A stretch of 64,000 bases of DNA from Dechloromonas sp. CZR5 (lineage in GTDB: Bacteria; Pseudomonadota; Gammaproteobacteria; Burkholderiales; Rhodocyclaceae): positions 124,001 to 188,000 of the forward strand of contig NZ_VUYQ01000006.1 of the NCBI RefSeq assembly GCF_008711155.1. The letters are read 5' to 3'. The number at the start of each line of letters is the position of its first letter. The first letter of the stretch is position 1. This document shows positions 42,601 through 50,479 of this stretch, piece after piece. The notes beneath the pieces were generated by a model that saw nothing but the letters and a program-made list of their open reading frames with translations, did not search any database and was not told the origin of the DNA. The position numbers were made by a program, and so were the translations under genes.

Positions 42601-43281
42601 ATGGATGCAAACGACTTAGGTGCCATCTGGCTCACGCTGAAACTGGCGAGCGTGGTCACGATACTACTCCTGCTTTTCGGCACCCCTATCGCATGGTGGC
42701 TCGCTAGAACACGTTCCAAGCTGAAGGGAGTCTTCGGAGCCGTCGTCGCCCTTCCTCTCGTCCTGCCACCAACCGTCCTTGGTTTCTACCTTCTCCTGGC
42801 GATGGGGCCGAACGGCCTTGTCGGAAAGTTCACTGAATGGCTTGGCCTTGGCCTCCTGCCCTTCACCTTCCCTGGTCTAGTCATCGCCTCAGTTTTTTAC
42901 TCGCTCCCGTTCATGGTTCAACCATTACAGAACGCCTTCGAGGCTATCGGTGACAGGCCACTCGAGGTAGCGGCGACGCTTCGTGCTAGCCCTTGGGATA
43001 CCTTCTGGTCAGTTGTGGTACCCCTGGCGAAGCCTGGTTTCCTGTCCGGCGCTGTCTTGGCCTTCGCTCATACTGTTGGCGAGTTCGGCGTAGTCCTCAT
43101 GATAGGAGGCAATATCCCCAACAAAACCCGAGTCGTCTCGGTCCAGATTTATGACCACGTCGAAGCGCTGGAATATACACAAGCCCACGTCCTCGCCGCC
43201 TGCATGCTGGTCTTCAGCTTCCTCGTCCTGCTGACGCTCTATACCCTGAACCCAAACAAGGTGAAAGGACGTGAGCAATGA
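42601..43281 (+). CDS. modB: Molybdate ABC transporter permease ModB (island copy)
   Basis: An intact 226-residue permease with five to six membrane helices and the EAA-type coupling loop ([18 protein letters not shown]). It is co-linear with the resident ModB split around the island and very similar to it, but with many synonymous differences. Near the point where the resident gene is broken, the protein reads the same (FYSLPF), yet five successive codons differ in their third base. It forms the membrane channel for molybdate. Its stop overlaps modC (ATGA). No strong ribosome site precedes the ATG. Transcription may come from the resident mod promoter through the left border. Confidence 0.93.
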   Translation: MDANDLGAIWLTLKLASVVTILLLLFGTPIAWWLARTRSKLKGVFGAVVALPLVLPPTVLGFYLLLAMGPNGLVGKFTEWLGLGLLPFTFPGLVIASVFYSLPFMVQPLQNAFEAIGDRPLEVAATLRASPWDTFWSVVVPLAKPGFLSGAVLAFAHTVGEFGVVLMIGGNIPNKTRVVSVQIYDHVEALEYTQAHVLAACMLVFSFLVLLTLYTLNPNKVKGREQ

Positions 43282-44354
43282 GCCAGATTCACGCAACATT
43301 CCGAATCGACCGAGGCGACTTTCGACTAGATGTTGACCTTACTCTCCCTGGTCATGGCGTCACAGCGCTATTCGGTCACTCAGGCTCAGGGAAGACCACC
43401 GTTCTTCGAGCCATTGCCGGACTGGAGCACGCCCCTGGAGGCTATTTCGCCCTTGGCGATGTCGTCTGGCAGGACGATGCAAAAGGTATATTCATTCCGA
43501 CCCACCAACGCTCGCTGGGTTACGTCTTCCAGGAAGCAAGCCTGTTTGAGCACCTTACCGTGGAAGACAATCTGGAGTTCGGTCGCAAACGCATCCCTCA
43601 ATCCGAGCGAAGGTTTAAGCAATCCGATGTTACTGAACTACTGGGCATTGGGGGCTTACTGAACCGCAGACCAGCTAGCCTATCGGGAGGGGAGCGCCAG
43701 CGTGTGGCGATTGCACGAGCTTTGCTGACCGCGCCGCAACTGTTGCTCATGGACGAGCCACTGGCGGCCCTCGACCTGAAGCGCAAACAGGAAATCCTTC
43801 CCTACCTTGAGCGGCTGCATGATGAACTGTCGATTCCCCTAATCTATGTCAGCCATGCCCCAGATGAGGTAGCCCGCCTCGCCGACCATCTTGTTCTCCT
43901 TGATACGGGCAAGGTTGTGGCCAGCGGGCCACTCACCGAAACCTTGGCCCGCGCCGACCTACCTCAAGCCTTTGCCGACGACGCCGGCGTTGTCATCAAG
44001 ACTGTTGTCACCCACCACGAGGAGGACGACCTGACCCAACTCGACTTTGTCGGCGGTAGTATTTTTGTCGCCAGACGCCCCGAAACCGTCGGTCGTCGGC
44101 TGCGTTGCCGCATTCACGCCCGCGATGTCAGTCTTGCGCTGGAGAAGCCAGTGGCCAGCAGCATCCTGAATGTCTTCCATGGCATCGTCACCGCGATTGC
44201 GCCCACCGACACACCGGGCCACGTTCTGGTTCAACTCAGCCTCCGGAACACCCCACTGCTGGCACGCATCACCGAACGCTCCAGAAAAGCACTTAACCTA
44301 CACGTCGGGCAACCCGTCTGGGCTCAGGTCAAGGCGGTCGCCCTGCTTGCTTGA
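43278..44354 (+). CDS. modC: Molybdate ABC transporter ATPase ModC (island copy)
   Basis: A 358-residue ATPase with Walker [10 protein letters not shown] at 33-41, signature LSGGERQRV near 135 and Walker [15 protein letters not shown]-terminal MOP/TOBE domain (about 290-355) binds molybdate and can inhibit transport. It has the same length as the resident ModC at 61817 and closely matches it. It energises molybdate import with ModB and ModA. The gene order B-C-A differs from the common A-B-C, which is notable. Confidence 0.95.
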   Translation: MSQIHATFRIDRGDFRLDVDLTLPGHGVTALFGHSGSGKTTVLRAIAGLEHAPGGYFALGDVVWQDDAKGIFIPTHQRSLGYVFQEASLFEHLTVEDNLEFGRKRIPQSERRFKQSDVTELLGIGGLLNRRPASLSGGERQRVAIARALLTAPQLLLMDEPLAALDLKRKQEILPYLERLHDELSIPLIYVSHAPDEVARLADHLVLLDTGKVVASGPLTETLARADLPQAFADDAGVVIKTVVTHHEEDDLTQLDFVGGSIFVARRPETVGRRLRCRIHARDVSLALEKPVASSILNVFHGIVTAIAPTDTPGHVLVQLSLRNTPLLARITERSRKALNLHVGQPVWAQVKAVALLA

Positions 44355-44379
44355 ACGCCATTTACCGGAAAGAAGCTCG

Positions 44380-45150
44380 ATGCCCTACCTTCGTACAATT
44401 CTGGCCGTCTGCGCAACCGTTCTCTCCTTCGCCGCCCAAGCTGAAAAGCTCACCATCGCGGCGGCAGCCGACCTCAAGTTCGCCATGGATGACTTGGCCA
44501 ACACCTACCGAAAAGCGAACCCTGGCGATGAAGTCGATGTTATCTACGGGTCGTCGGGCAAGTTCCACACGCAAATTCGGCAGGGAGCGCCTTATGACAT
44601 GTTCTTTTCCGCCGACATCGGCTTCCCCCGTGAGCTAGTTGCGTCTGGCCTCGCGGCCTCGGAAGTGAAGCCCTATGCTGTCGGCCGCATCGTGCTCTGG
44701 AGCGGCAGCCTGGATGCGACAAAAATAACACTGGCCAGCCTTACTGACCCCAAAATCACTCGCATCGCCATCGCCAATCCCAAGCACGCCCCGTATGGCA
44801 AGCGGGCCGAAGAGGCGCTGAAAACGGCAGGCCTTTGGGAGAAAGTGGAACCGAAGCTGGTCTACGGTGAGAACATCGCCCAGACTGCCCAGTACGTCCA
44901 GACGGGCAACGCCCAGGTCGGCGTGATTGCCTTGTCTCTGGCGGTCAATGCCGAACTGGCCAGCAAAGGGGGTTACTGGATGATTCCGGACAATCTCCAT
45001 CAACCCCTTGAGCAGGGTTTCGTGATTATCAAGCACGCACAGGGGAATGCTGCCGCTAAGCGCTTTGCCGACTACATGGGCACGAAGCCTGCCCGTACAG
45101 TCATGACCAAATATGGCTTCGTACTTCCTGGTGAAGTCACCGGCAAATAA
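44380..45150 (+). CDS. modA: Molybdate-binding periplasmic protein ModA (island copy)
   Basis: A 256-residue type II binding protein. The signal peptide MPYLRTILAVCATVLSFAAQA is followed by KLTIAAAADLKFAMDDLA and the ligand loop YGSSGKFHTQI. These Ser/Ala-rich loops hold tetrahedral oxyanions. It captures molybdate or tungstate for ModBC. It begins 25 bp after modC. The resident locus at 61-63 kb has no modA beside it, so this may be the only modA nearby. Confidence 0.93.
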   Translation: MPYLRTILAVCATVLSFAAQAEKLTIAAAADLKFAMDDLANTYRKANPGDEVDVIYGSSGKFHTQIRQGAPYDMFFSADIGFPRELVASGLAASEVKPYAVGRIVLWSGSLDATKITLASLTDPKITRIAIANPKHAPYGKRAEEALKTAGLWEKVEPKLVYGENIAQTAQYVQTGNAQVGVIALSLAVNAELASKGGYWMIPDNLHQPLEQGFVIIKHAQGNAAAKRFADYMGTKPARTVMTKYGFVLPGEVTGK

Positions 45151-45203
45151 CGAAACAGGGCCATGAATCCTCGCACTCGCACTATCGAGAATTTATTACC
45201 GGC

Positions 45204-46412
45204 TCAGTGGTCGGCCCCGTCGGCAGTCTGATAAGCATCACGCAATTTCATACGAAAAGCCCAGCTCCAAAGCAGTAGCGCAGCGGTCAGCGAACAACCA
45301 GTCGAGAACCCGAACGCAACCAACGGGGAAAACGCCTGGTAAAGCCAGCCAAAGACGACGGAAGCGGGCAGCAGAAATAGCCCAGCCGTCAGGTTGAACC
45401 AGCCAAAGGCTGTCCCACGCAGCTCGACTGGTGCGATGTCGGCGACCAGCGCCTTCTCGACGCCCTCCGTGGCTGCCATGAAGAGGCCATAGAAACCAAA
45501 CAAAACGAAAAGAACGCTGCCGTCATGGGTCATCAGACCCAGCCCAGCGTAGAACAGGCCATAGGCCACATAGCCGCCCAGCAGTAGTGGAATGCGGCCA
45601 ACCTTGTCCGACAGTCCAGCGAGCGGCGTCGAGAAAAGCATGGCCACCAGGGACACAGCTGCCCATAGTAGTGGAATACTGGCCTCTGACACCCCAAGCT
45701 CCTTGGCACGCAAGAGCAGGAACATGTTGGACGAGTTGCCCAGCGTGAAGATGGCCACCACGACCAGATAACGCTTGAACGAATCGGGCATATCGCGCAG
45801 GTTCCACTGAAACGGCGTGGTGGAAACCGGCTGTCTGTCGCGGGGCTCGTGAATGGACAGCGCCAGGCCCACACACAGCAAGGCCGGCACGACCGACCAG
45901 AGGAAGATGTCATGCAATGCCATGCCCGCTGCCAGCAGCGCCGAAGCGACGAGTGGACCGACCACGGCACCGGCATTGTCCATGGCGCGATGGATACCGA
46001 ATGCCACACCGCGCTGCTCGGCATCAACACTGCCGGCCAACAGCGCATCACGCGGCGATGAGCGCAACCCTTTGCCAATCCGGTCGGCGAAACGGATGAG
46101 TAACAGCCCAGGCCAACTCGTGACGAAGGCAATCAGCGGCCTTCCGAAAGCAGCCAGCCCATAGCCGACGACAACCCACGGCTTTGAATGTCGGGTTCGG
46201 TCAACCACGACCCCGGAAAACAACTTGAGCAAGCTGGCAGTGGCTTCAGCAATCCCTTCGATGATGCCCAGCGCTCGCGGTCCCGCCATCAAGACCGACG
46301 AGAGGTAGAGCGGAATCAGTGGATACAGCATTTCGCTGGAGCTATCGTTGACCAGGCTGATGAGGCCAATCAGCCAGACCGTTCTGGGAAGTTGTCGTAT
46401 GGTTTTCAGCAT
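45204..46412 (-). CDS. MFS transporter of the fluoride operon
   Basis: A 402-residue major-facilitator protein with twelve predicted helices. The opening is LINLISLVNDSSSEMLYPL-like, and the conserved loop 2-3 reads DRTRHSKPWVVVGYGLAA. RFADRIGKGLRSSPRDALLAG follows. This branch is common in metal-stress and fluoride gene clusters, where the substrate is unknown. I start at MLKTIRQ with aaggaa upstream; a 34-codon extension overlaps the PAP2 gene. It is the last gene of the minus-strand operon, 1 bp after PAP2, and converges with modA. Confidence 0.85.
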   Translation of the reverse strand: MLKTIRQLPRTVWLIGLISLVNDSSSEMLYPLIPLYLSSVLMAGPRALGIIEGIAEATASLLKLFSGVVVDRTRHSKPWVVVGYGLAAFGRPLIAFVTSWPGLLLIRFADRIGKGLRSSPRDALLAGSVDAEQRGVAFGIHRAMDNAGAVVGPLVASALLAAGMALHDIFLWSVVPALLCVGLALSIHEPRDRQPVSTTPFQWNLRDMPDSFKRYLVVVAIFTLGNSSNMFLLLRAKELGVSEASIPLLWAAVSLVAMLFSTPLAGLSDKVGRIPLLLGGYVAYGLFYAGLGLMTHDGSVLFVLFGFYGLFMAATEGVEKALVADIAPVELRGTAFGWFNLTAGLFLLPASVVFGWLYQAFSPLVAFGFSTGCSLTAALLLWSWAFRMKLRDAYQTADGADH

Positions 46413-46413
46413 T

Positions 46414-47106
46414 TCAATTTCCTTCAAGTCCGGGACGACGCCATCCAAGAACTGTGAGAAGCCCCTCAGTGAGCCACAGACTGAAGTAGACGAAGAGCCA
46501 GGCAAATGCGACATCGGACAAGAAATGGCCGCCGGGCAGCATGCGCGCTAGGCCGACCACACCCGCAAAACCCAAGCTTCCAAGCAGCCATCGACGACGG
46601 ATAGGCGGAGCCCCAAGCCAGCCAAATGCCATGATGAACGAGGCGCCGACTACATGGCCACTAACAAAAGAGCAGTTCTTTATGCACTGATTGGCAGGTA
46701 TGAAAGCGGGACTGAACTCCTTCGCCCCGCCGAAGGCTTGAACATTGATGGGACGAGCTCTGCCGGAATGGTCTTTCAATCCGACATCGACCACCATCAC
46801 CGGTCCGACCAGAATGCCGGCAAAGAGGAAGACAAGCACGGAGCGCATGGCGCGAAACTTCCCGTGCCGGTCCAGGAGGCTCAATGCCAGCAGCACGCCC
46901 ACCAACAGGAAAAGTAATTGTCCAAGCCGGGGCAGCCCCATGTAGATGGGATAGAGCCAAGGCGAATCCCTATCCAGGAGCCAGGCCCCGTCACGGTAGA
47001 GCGAGCCACTGGCCATCAGGTCGAGTTGGGGCAAGGTGATAAAGGCGATGGCCAGGACCAGGGCAACGACGGCCACCAAGAGAAATTCAGATTTTCGGTA
47101 ATTCAT
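46414..47106 (-). CDS. PAP2-family phosphatase
   Basis: A 230-residue membrane phosphatase with six helices. The PAP2 motifs are KDHSGRARP, SFVSGH and RMLPGGHFLSD, so all catalytic Lys/Arg/His residues are present. Such enzymes act on lipid phosphates or undecaprenyl pyrophosphate. Its start overlaps the upstream DUF190 stop (ATGA). Presence in a fluoride operon suggests a role in phosphate or cell-envelope metabolism when fluoride inhibits pyrophosphatase, but that is inference. Confidence 0.9.
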   Translation of the reverse strand: MNYRKSEFLLVAVVALVLAIAFITLPQLDLMASGSLYRDGAWLLDRDSPWLYPIYMGLPRLGQLLFLLVGVLLALSLLDRHGKFRAMRSVLVFLFAGILVGPVMVVDVGLKDHSGRARPINVQAFGGAKEFSPAFIPANQCIKNCSFVSGHVVGASFIMAFGWLGAPPIRRRWLLGSLGFAGVVGLARMLPGGHFLSDVAFAWLFVYFSLWLTEGLLTVLGWRRPGLEGN

Positions 47107-47432
47107 GGTTGTGCAGACGGTTCCCCAAGAACACCAAACTCGACCTCCGTCTTGGCGTAAAACACATGAACACCCTCCTGCTCAATAACCTCGAATAGCC
47201 GCTTGAGCTCATCCTCGGTCACGGCCATGACCACCTCTTGGGGTTGGTCGGCTAGCTCAAAAAAGTGTGCCGAGTGGATACGACGGTCATGCCCAAATCC
47301 CTCGCTGGCCGCTACGATGGTGGCCCCACGAATACCCAGTTCCCGTGCAGTCAGCATCAGCCACTCCGAAACTGGTTTATGACCATGCCGCCGGTCTTGC
47401 TGGGTGAAGAAAGTGACTTGATAGCCTTTCAT
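47103..47432 (-). CDS. DUF190 family protein (second copy)
   Basis: A 109-residue protein with MKGYQVTFFTQQDRRHGHKP, LTARELGIRGATIVAASEGFGHDRRIHSAHFFEL-like blocks and a C-terminal FYAKTEVEFG. These are the DUF190 hallmarks (PII-like fold). DUF190 genes are regularly next to crcB, and the family is thought to regulate ion transporters. It sits 10 bp after crcB and overlaps PAP2. Confidence 0.9.
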   Translation of the reverse strand: MKGYQVTFFTQQDRRHGHKPVSEWLMLTARELGIRGATIVAASEGFGHDRRIHSAHFFELADQPQEVVMAVTEDELKRLFEVIEQEGVHVFYAKTEVEFGVLGEPSAQP

Positions 47433-47442
47433 GATGGTCTCC

Positions 47443-47826
47443 TCAGATTGTTTTGACCGCTTGGCCGAGCATCAAACCAGCAAAGGTACTCAGTAGAGAA
47501 CCGCACAAATGCAGGCTCATCGTACCCATTGCCCACGCCACCTGCCCCGATTGAAGTAGCGTGACGACTTCGGCTGAAAAGGTGGAAAAGGTCGTCAGCC
47601 CGCCGCAGAACCCAGTGATGATGAACAACCGCCACTCGGGGGAAAGCGTCGGGCTCTGGGCAAAATAGGCAATCGCCAGCCCCACGATGAAGCCACCAAT
47701 AAGATTGGCTGCCAGAGTGCCTGGAGGCATGCCGGGCAGGAGCCCGTTCAAGCGAATACCCAATTGCCAACGAAACAGAGCCCCCAGTGCAGCGCCCACG
47801 GATATGGCCAATATCGGTTTCCACAT
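47443..47826 (-). CDS. crcB: Fluoride exporter CrcB (Fluc)
   Basis: A 127-residue Fluc channel with four membrane helices. The conserved block [13 protein letters not shown] (about residues 73-85) holds the phenylalanine-box and Na+-site residues. R near residue 19 and N at 41 are in the expected helices. It forms antiparallel dimers that let fluoride leave the cell. It is flanked by two DUF190 genes, in an operon with a CLC-F exporter, all behind a fluoride riboswitch. Confidence 0.96.
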   Translation of the reverse strand: MWKPILAISVGAALGALFRWQLGIRLNGLLPGMPPGTLAANLIGGFIVGLAIAYFAQSPTLSPEWRLFIITGFCGGLTTFSTFSAEVVTLLQSGQVAWAMGTMSLHLCGSLLSTFAGLMLGQAVKTI

Positions 47827-47855
47827 GCTGAACTCCTGTTCCGATAGTTGTTCTT

Positions 47856-48194
47856 TCAGGTGGCAAGTTCGCAGCGGAAGAAAACTGCACGCACGTGATG
47901 CAATTCATCCGCATGCTGCCTAATGAAGTCACGCAGGCGCTCTTCCGCGTCAATAAGCTCGATGCACAACGGATGTTGGGCGGGGGTACTCTCGATGTGG
48001 TGATGACTCATTTTGTGTCCCGGCAAATAGCCGGCATGGACTCTGTGCAGCAGTGCCTGCTGGATGCCGGCACGTTTGGCCGCAGTCAGGAGACGGTGGC
48101 TCAAGGCCGGAGCCGTCAGGCGATGCCAGAAACTGGTCGGCTTGGCACGTGCCGCCTGGGGAAAGTAAAGACGGAGGGCGGTCAGGTCGCTCAT
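47856..48194 (-). CDS. DUF190 family protein (first copy, divergent)
   Basis: A 112-residue protein. [29 protein letters not shown] and [22 protein letters not shown] segments, with RAVFFRCEL at the end, are the divergent branch of DUF190. It differs clearly from the 47103 copy. The start overlaps the CLC-F stop by 4 bp. Two different DUF190 proteins around CrcB could regulate the two exporters separately. Confidence 0.8.
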   Translation of the reverse strand: MSDLTALRLYFPQAARAKPTSFWHRLTAPALSHRLLTAAKRAGIQQALLHRVHAGYLPGHKMSHHHIESTPAQHPLCIELIDAEERLRDFIRQHADELHHVRAVFFRCELAT

Positions 48195-49525
48195 AATTGT
48201 TCTTCCTTTGTTTTGGCCTCTACAGCCTGCTGGGCTGCTTCTGCACGTCGTTGCTTGTGATAGGCGGGCAGTTCCCCCAGCTTCATGCCCTCCGGGGCAT
48301 GCACGTGCTTTGCATGGCCAACCCGCTGCGAGCGGTAGATGCCGGTGTGCCCGGAAAACAAATAGCTGATGACGCAGGCGATACCGGCGTATACACCGAC
48401 TTCCGCCCCGAACAACTCCATCGCCATCAGGGTCGAGGCAATCGGCGTGTTGGCCGCGCCAGCGAAAACCGCGACAAAGCCAATGCCGGCCAGTAGCGGA
48501 AACGGCATGTTCAGAAGTGGCGCCAAGGCATTGCCCAGCGTGGCGCCAATATAGAACAGAGGGGTGACCTCGCCACCCTTGAAGCCAAAGCCCAGGGAAA
48601 ACACTGTGAAGGCCATCTTTCCGAGAAAATCGTAGGCAGGCAGCGGCTTCTCAAAGGCTTCCACAATGACCGGTATGCCAAGGCCAATGTAACGGTCTGC
48701 GGTGAAATACATGACGACCCCGGCCAGAACTGCGCCACCCAGCAAAGGACGCAGCGGTCCATAGCTGACGGTCTTCTTTACCCATCCGCCGAGCGCATGG
48801 GTGGCATCGGCGAACACCTTGCCGGCCAGCCCGAAGACGATGCCGGCCAACACCATGGCGCACAGCCCCCAGGCAGTGATGCGGGGGATTTCCGTAATCA
48901 GGTAGTGGGTATGGTGAACACCCCAGAAGCTACAAACCTGGTCGGCCACAATCGCCGAAACCGTACAGGCGAGCAGTGCGTCGTAGCGAAGCCGGCCGAT
49001 AGCCAATACCTCAAGGCCCCAAACAGCTCCCGCTAACGGTGTGCCGAACACCGACGAGAAACCCGCACTGATACCTGCCATCAGGATGATGCGGCGGTCC
49101 TCATGCTTCAATTTGAAAAGATGAGTGAACTGGTCTGCCAGCGCGCCGCCCATCTGGACGGCAGTCCCTTCGCGGCCGACTGAAGCTCCGAACAGATGCG
49201 AAATGACCGTTCCGCCCAGAACTAGCGGTGCCATGCGTAGCGGCACCACCTTCTTGGGGTCATGGATTTCGTCGATGAGGAGATTGTTCCCCGCTTCGAC
49301 GTGCTGGCCGAACTTTAGGTAGAGCCAACCCACGCCAAACCCAGCCAAGGGCAGTAGCCAGATAAGCCAGCGGTGTGTATTGCGGGTCTCAGTCGCCCAG
49401 TCGAGCGATATGAGAAAGAAGGCCGATGCCGAGCCGGCCAAGGCAGCAACTGCCGTGGACAACAAAATCCACTTGCCAAGGTAGGGCAACAGGTCGATTT
49501 GTTCGGGACGTTTTGAAGGCTTCAT
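48191..49525 (-). CDS. CLC-F fluoride/proton antiporter (EriC-F type)
   Basis: A 444-residue CLC protein. The chloride-binding GSGIP motif of ordinary CLCs is replaced by AGNNL at residues 78-82. The gating glutamate is present as Glu119 in GREGT. These changes fit the fluoride-selective CLC-F branch. It exports fluoride in exchange for protons. I start at MKPSKRPEQ; the extended open frame would run through the riboswitch. It is the first gene of the operon. Confidence 0.9.
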   Translation of the reverse strand: MKPSKRPEQIDLLPYLGKWILLSTAVAALAGSASAFFLISLDWATETRNTHRWLIWLLPLAGFGVGWLYLKFGQHVEAGNNLLIDEIHDPKKVVPLRMAPLVLGGTVISHLFGASVGREGTAVQMGGALADQFTHLFKLKHEDRRIILMAGISAGFSSVFGTPLAGAVWGLEVLAIGRLRYDALLACTVSAIVADQVCSFWGVHHTHYLITEIPRITAWGLCAMVLAGIVFGLAGKVFADATHALGGWVKKTVSYGPLRPLLGGAVLAGVVMYFTADRYIGLGIPVIVEAFEKPLPAYDFLGKMAFTVFSLGFGFKGGEVTPLFYIGATLGNALAPLLNMPFPLLAGIGFVAVFAGAANTPIASTLMAMELFGAEVGVYAGIACVISYLFSGHTGIYRSQRVGHAKHVHAPEGMKLGELPAYHKQRRAEAAQQAVEAKTKEEQL

Positions 49526-49527
49526 GC

Positions 49528-49670
49528 ATGTCCAATAAGTTTTTTTTACGCAAACCTGGACATACAGAGAGGATATGGACGAATGCCTACATCTTCCCGA
49601 TGAACCAGGAACCATGTAGGCATCATCAGCCCCAAGGGCGGTTAAGTAGGAGGAATGCCATCTCCTTGGG
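49528..49670 (-). ncRNA. Fluoride riboswitch (crcB motif) with expression platform
   Basis: On the minus strand, GGAGATGGCATTCCTCC (49649-49665), an AACCGCC segment and GGCTGATGATGCCTACA (49615-49631) match the crcB-motif consensus. The aptamer covers about 49612-49670. Downstream, ATGTAGGCAT (49583-49592) is a perfect complement of the aptamer's ATGCCTACAT (49614-49623). The two can form a 10-bp alternative stem that competes with the fluoride-bound fold. Nearer the gene, ATGTCCA (49557-49563) can pair with TGGACAT (49528-49534), directly before the CLC-F start at 49525. This suggests control of translation or elongation. Confidence 0.93.
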
Positions 49671-49724
49671 CGAATTCTAGCAGCAAATTACTCTTAGGAG
49701 TGCGAACGGATGCGTTGTTTCCTA

Positions 49725-49785
49725 GAGCAGACGCTCATTGCTGGAAGCGAACGTCTGCTCAGGTTCGTTGGCTGTACTACAGCCA
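49725..49785. repeat. Two palindromes in the divergent control region
   Basis: GAGCAGACG and CGTCTGCTC (49725-49760) form a perfect 9-bp stem with an 18-base loop. TGGCTGTA-c-TACAGCCA (49769-49785) is a perfect 8-bp palindrome. They lie upstream of the fluoride riboswitch in the 789-bp gap (49526-50314) between the two cargo operons. They could be operators or transcript hairpins. Confidence 0.6.
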
Positions 49786-49979
49786 GCAATCAGGTGGTAT
49801 CAGTCCGTTTCCGTCCAGGCCAGACTTTAGCTCCGCACACAAGGAGCGTTAGCTGACAGGGTCACTCTGGACTTCAGCTGTCTCATTGGAAAAATCTCGT
49901 GATTACTGACAGCTTGCGCTGATTTTCACCGCATTGTCACTTTACTTTCATATCCTTATGACTCAAAATCCGCCCGTTT

Positions 49980-50270
49980 TTATTTCGCGGAGACCCCCTG
50001 TGGGCCCTTGTTCGAGTGATAGTTGTTGCTCTGTCCATTTGACGAGCATTCTCTCGGCACGATAACGCGCAGTTCAACTGCCGCTATCTCGCCAAGAGCG
50101 GGAAGCGGCGCAGGAAGCCTGTCACCAGGATTCCCTCCAATTCCACCAACAATTTGCTGCCAGGTCTTGTCATGTTCAAGCGCATGACTGATGGCCTGCC
50201 ATAGCCATACTCCTGGGCCGATTCTGCTGGCCAAAGGAACAGGCTGGCTTGCAAAACACGTCCTCAACAT
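49980..50270 (-). CDS. Doubtful 96-residue reading frame
   Basis: The frame has a ggagac sequence before its ATG. The protein has no recognisable family, signal or membrane segment, and its C-terminal third is Asn/Ser/Gly-rich. It occupies part of the gap between the divergent operons. I give it low weight; the region may simply be regulatory. Confidence 0.22.
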   Translation of the reverse strand: MLRTCFASQPVPLASRIGPGVWLWQAISHALEHDKTWQQIVGGIGGNPGDRLPAPLPALGEIAAVELRVIVPRECSSNGQSNNYHSNKGPQGVSAK

Positions 50271-50314
50271 GGGTCTCCATGGGTGTCCGCCTTTCAGTTT
50301 TCAGGAGGCAGACC

Positions 50315-50476
50315 ATGCGTTTCAACTTCAATCGTCAGTTCAACAGTGCATCTCTGGTTTTCCGGCTACGAGTGTTCGCTATCGCTGCGTCGGCCATGCG
50401 TATAGCCGACCAGCACGACGATTGGAGTGCCAGTTCCCTTTCAACCTGCAATGTCGTACCAGACTTGGAGGGTTAA
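50315..50476 (+). CDS. Possible 53-residue leader peptide/small protein before the CorA-like gene
   Basis: The ATG at 50315 has a strong ribosome site (aggagg, 6 bases upstream), the best in the region. The peptide begins MRFNFNRQFNSASLVF and is Arg/Phe/Ser-rich, with a hydrophobic centre (LRVFAIAASAM). Its TAA stop (50474-50476) falls on the ggaggg ribosome site of the next gene and ends 3 bp before that ATG. Translation of the two is therefore probably coupled. Leader peptides that sense Mg2+ or proline availability precede some Mg transporter genes; this one lacks a proline run, so such a role is a guess. Confidence 0.45.
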   Translation: MRFNFNRQFNSASLVFRLRVFAIAASAMRIADQHDDWSASSLSTCNVVPDLEG

Positions 50477-50479
50477 GCC

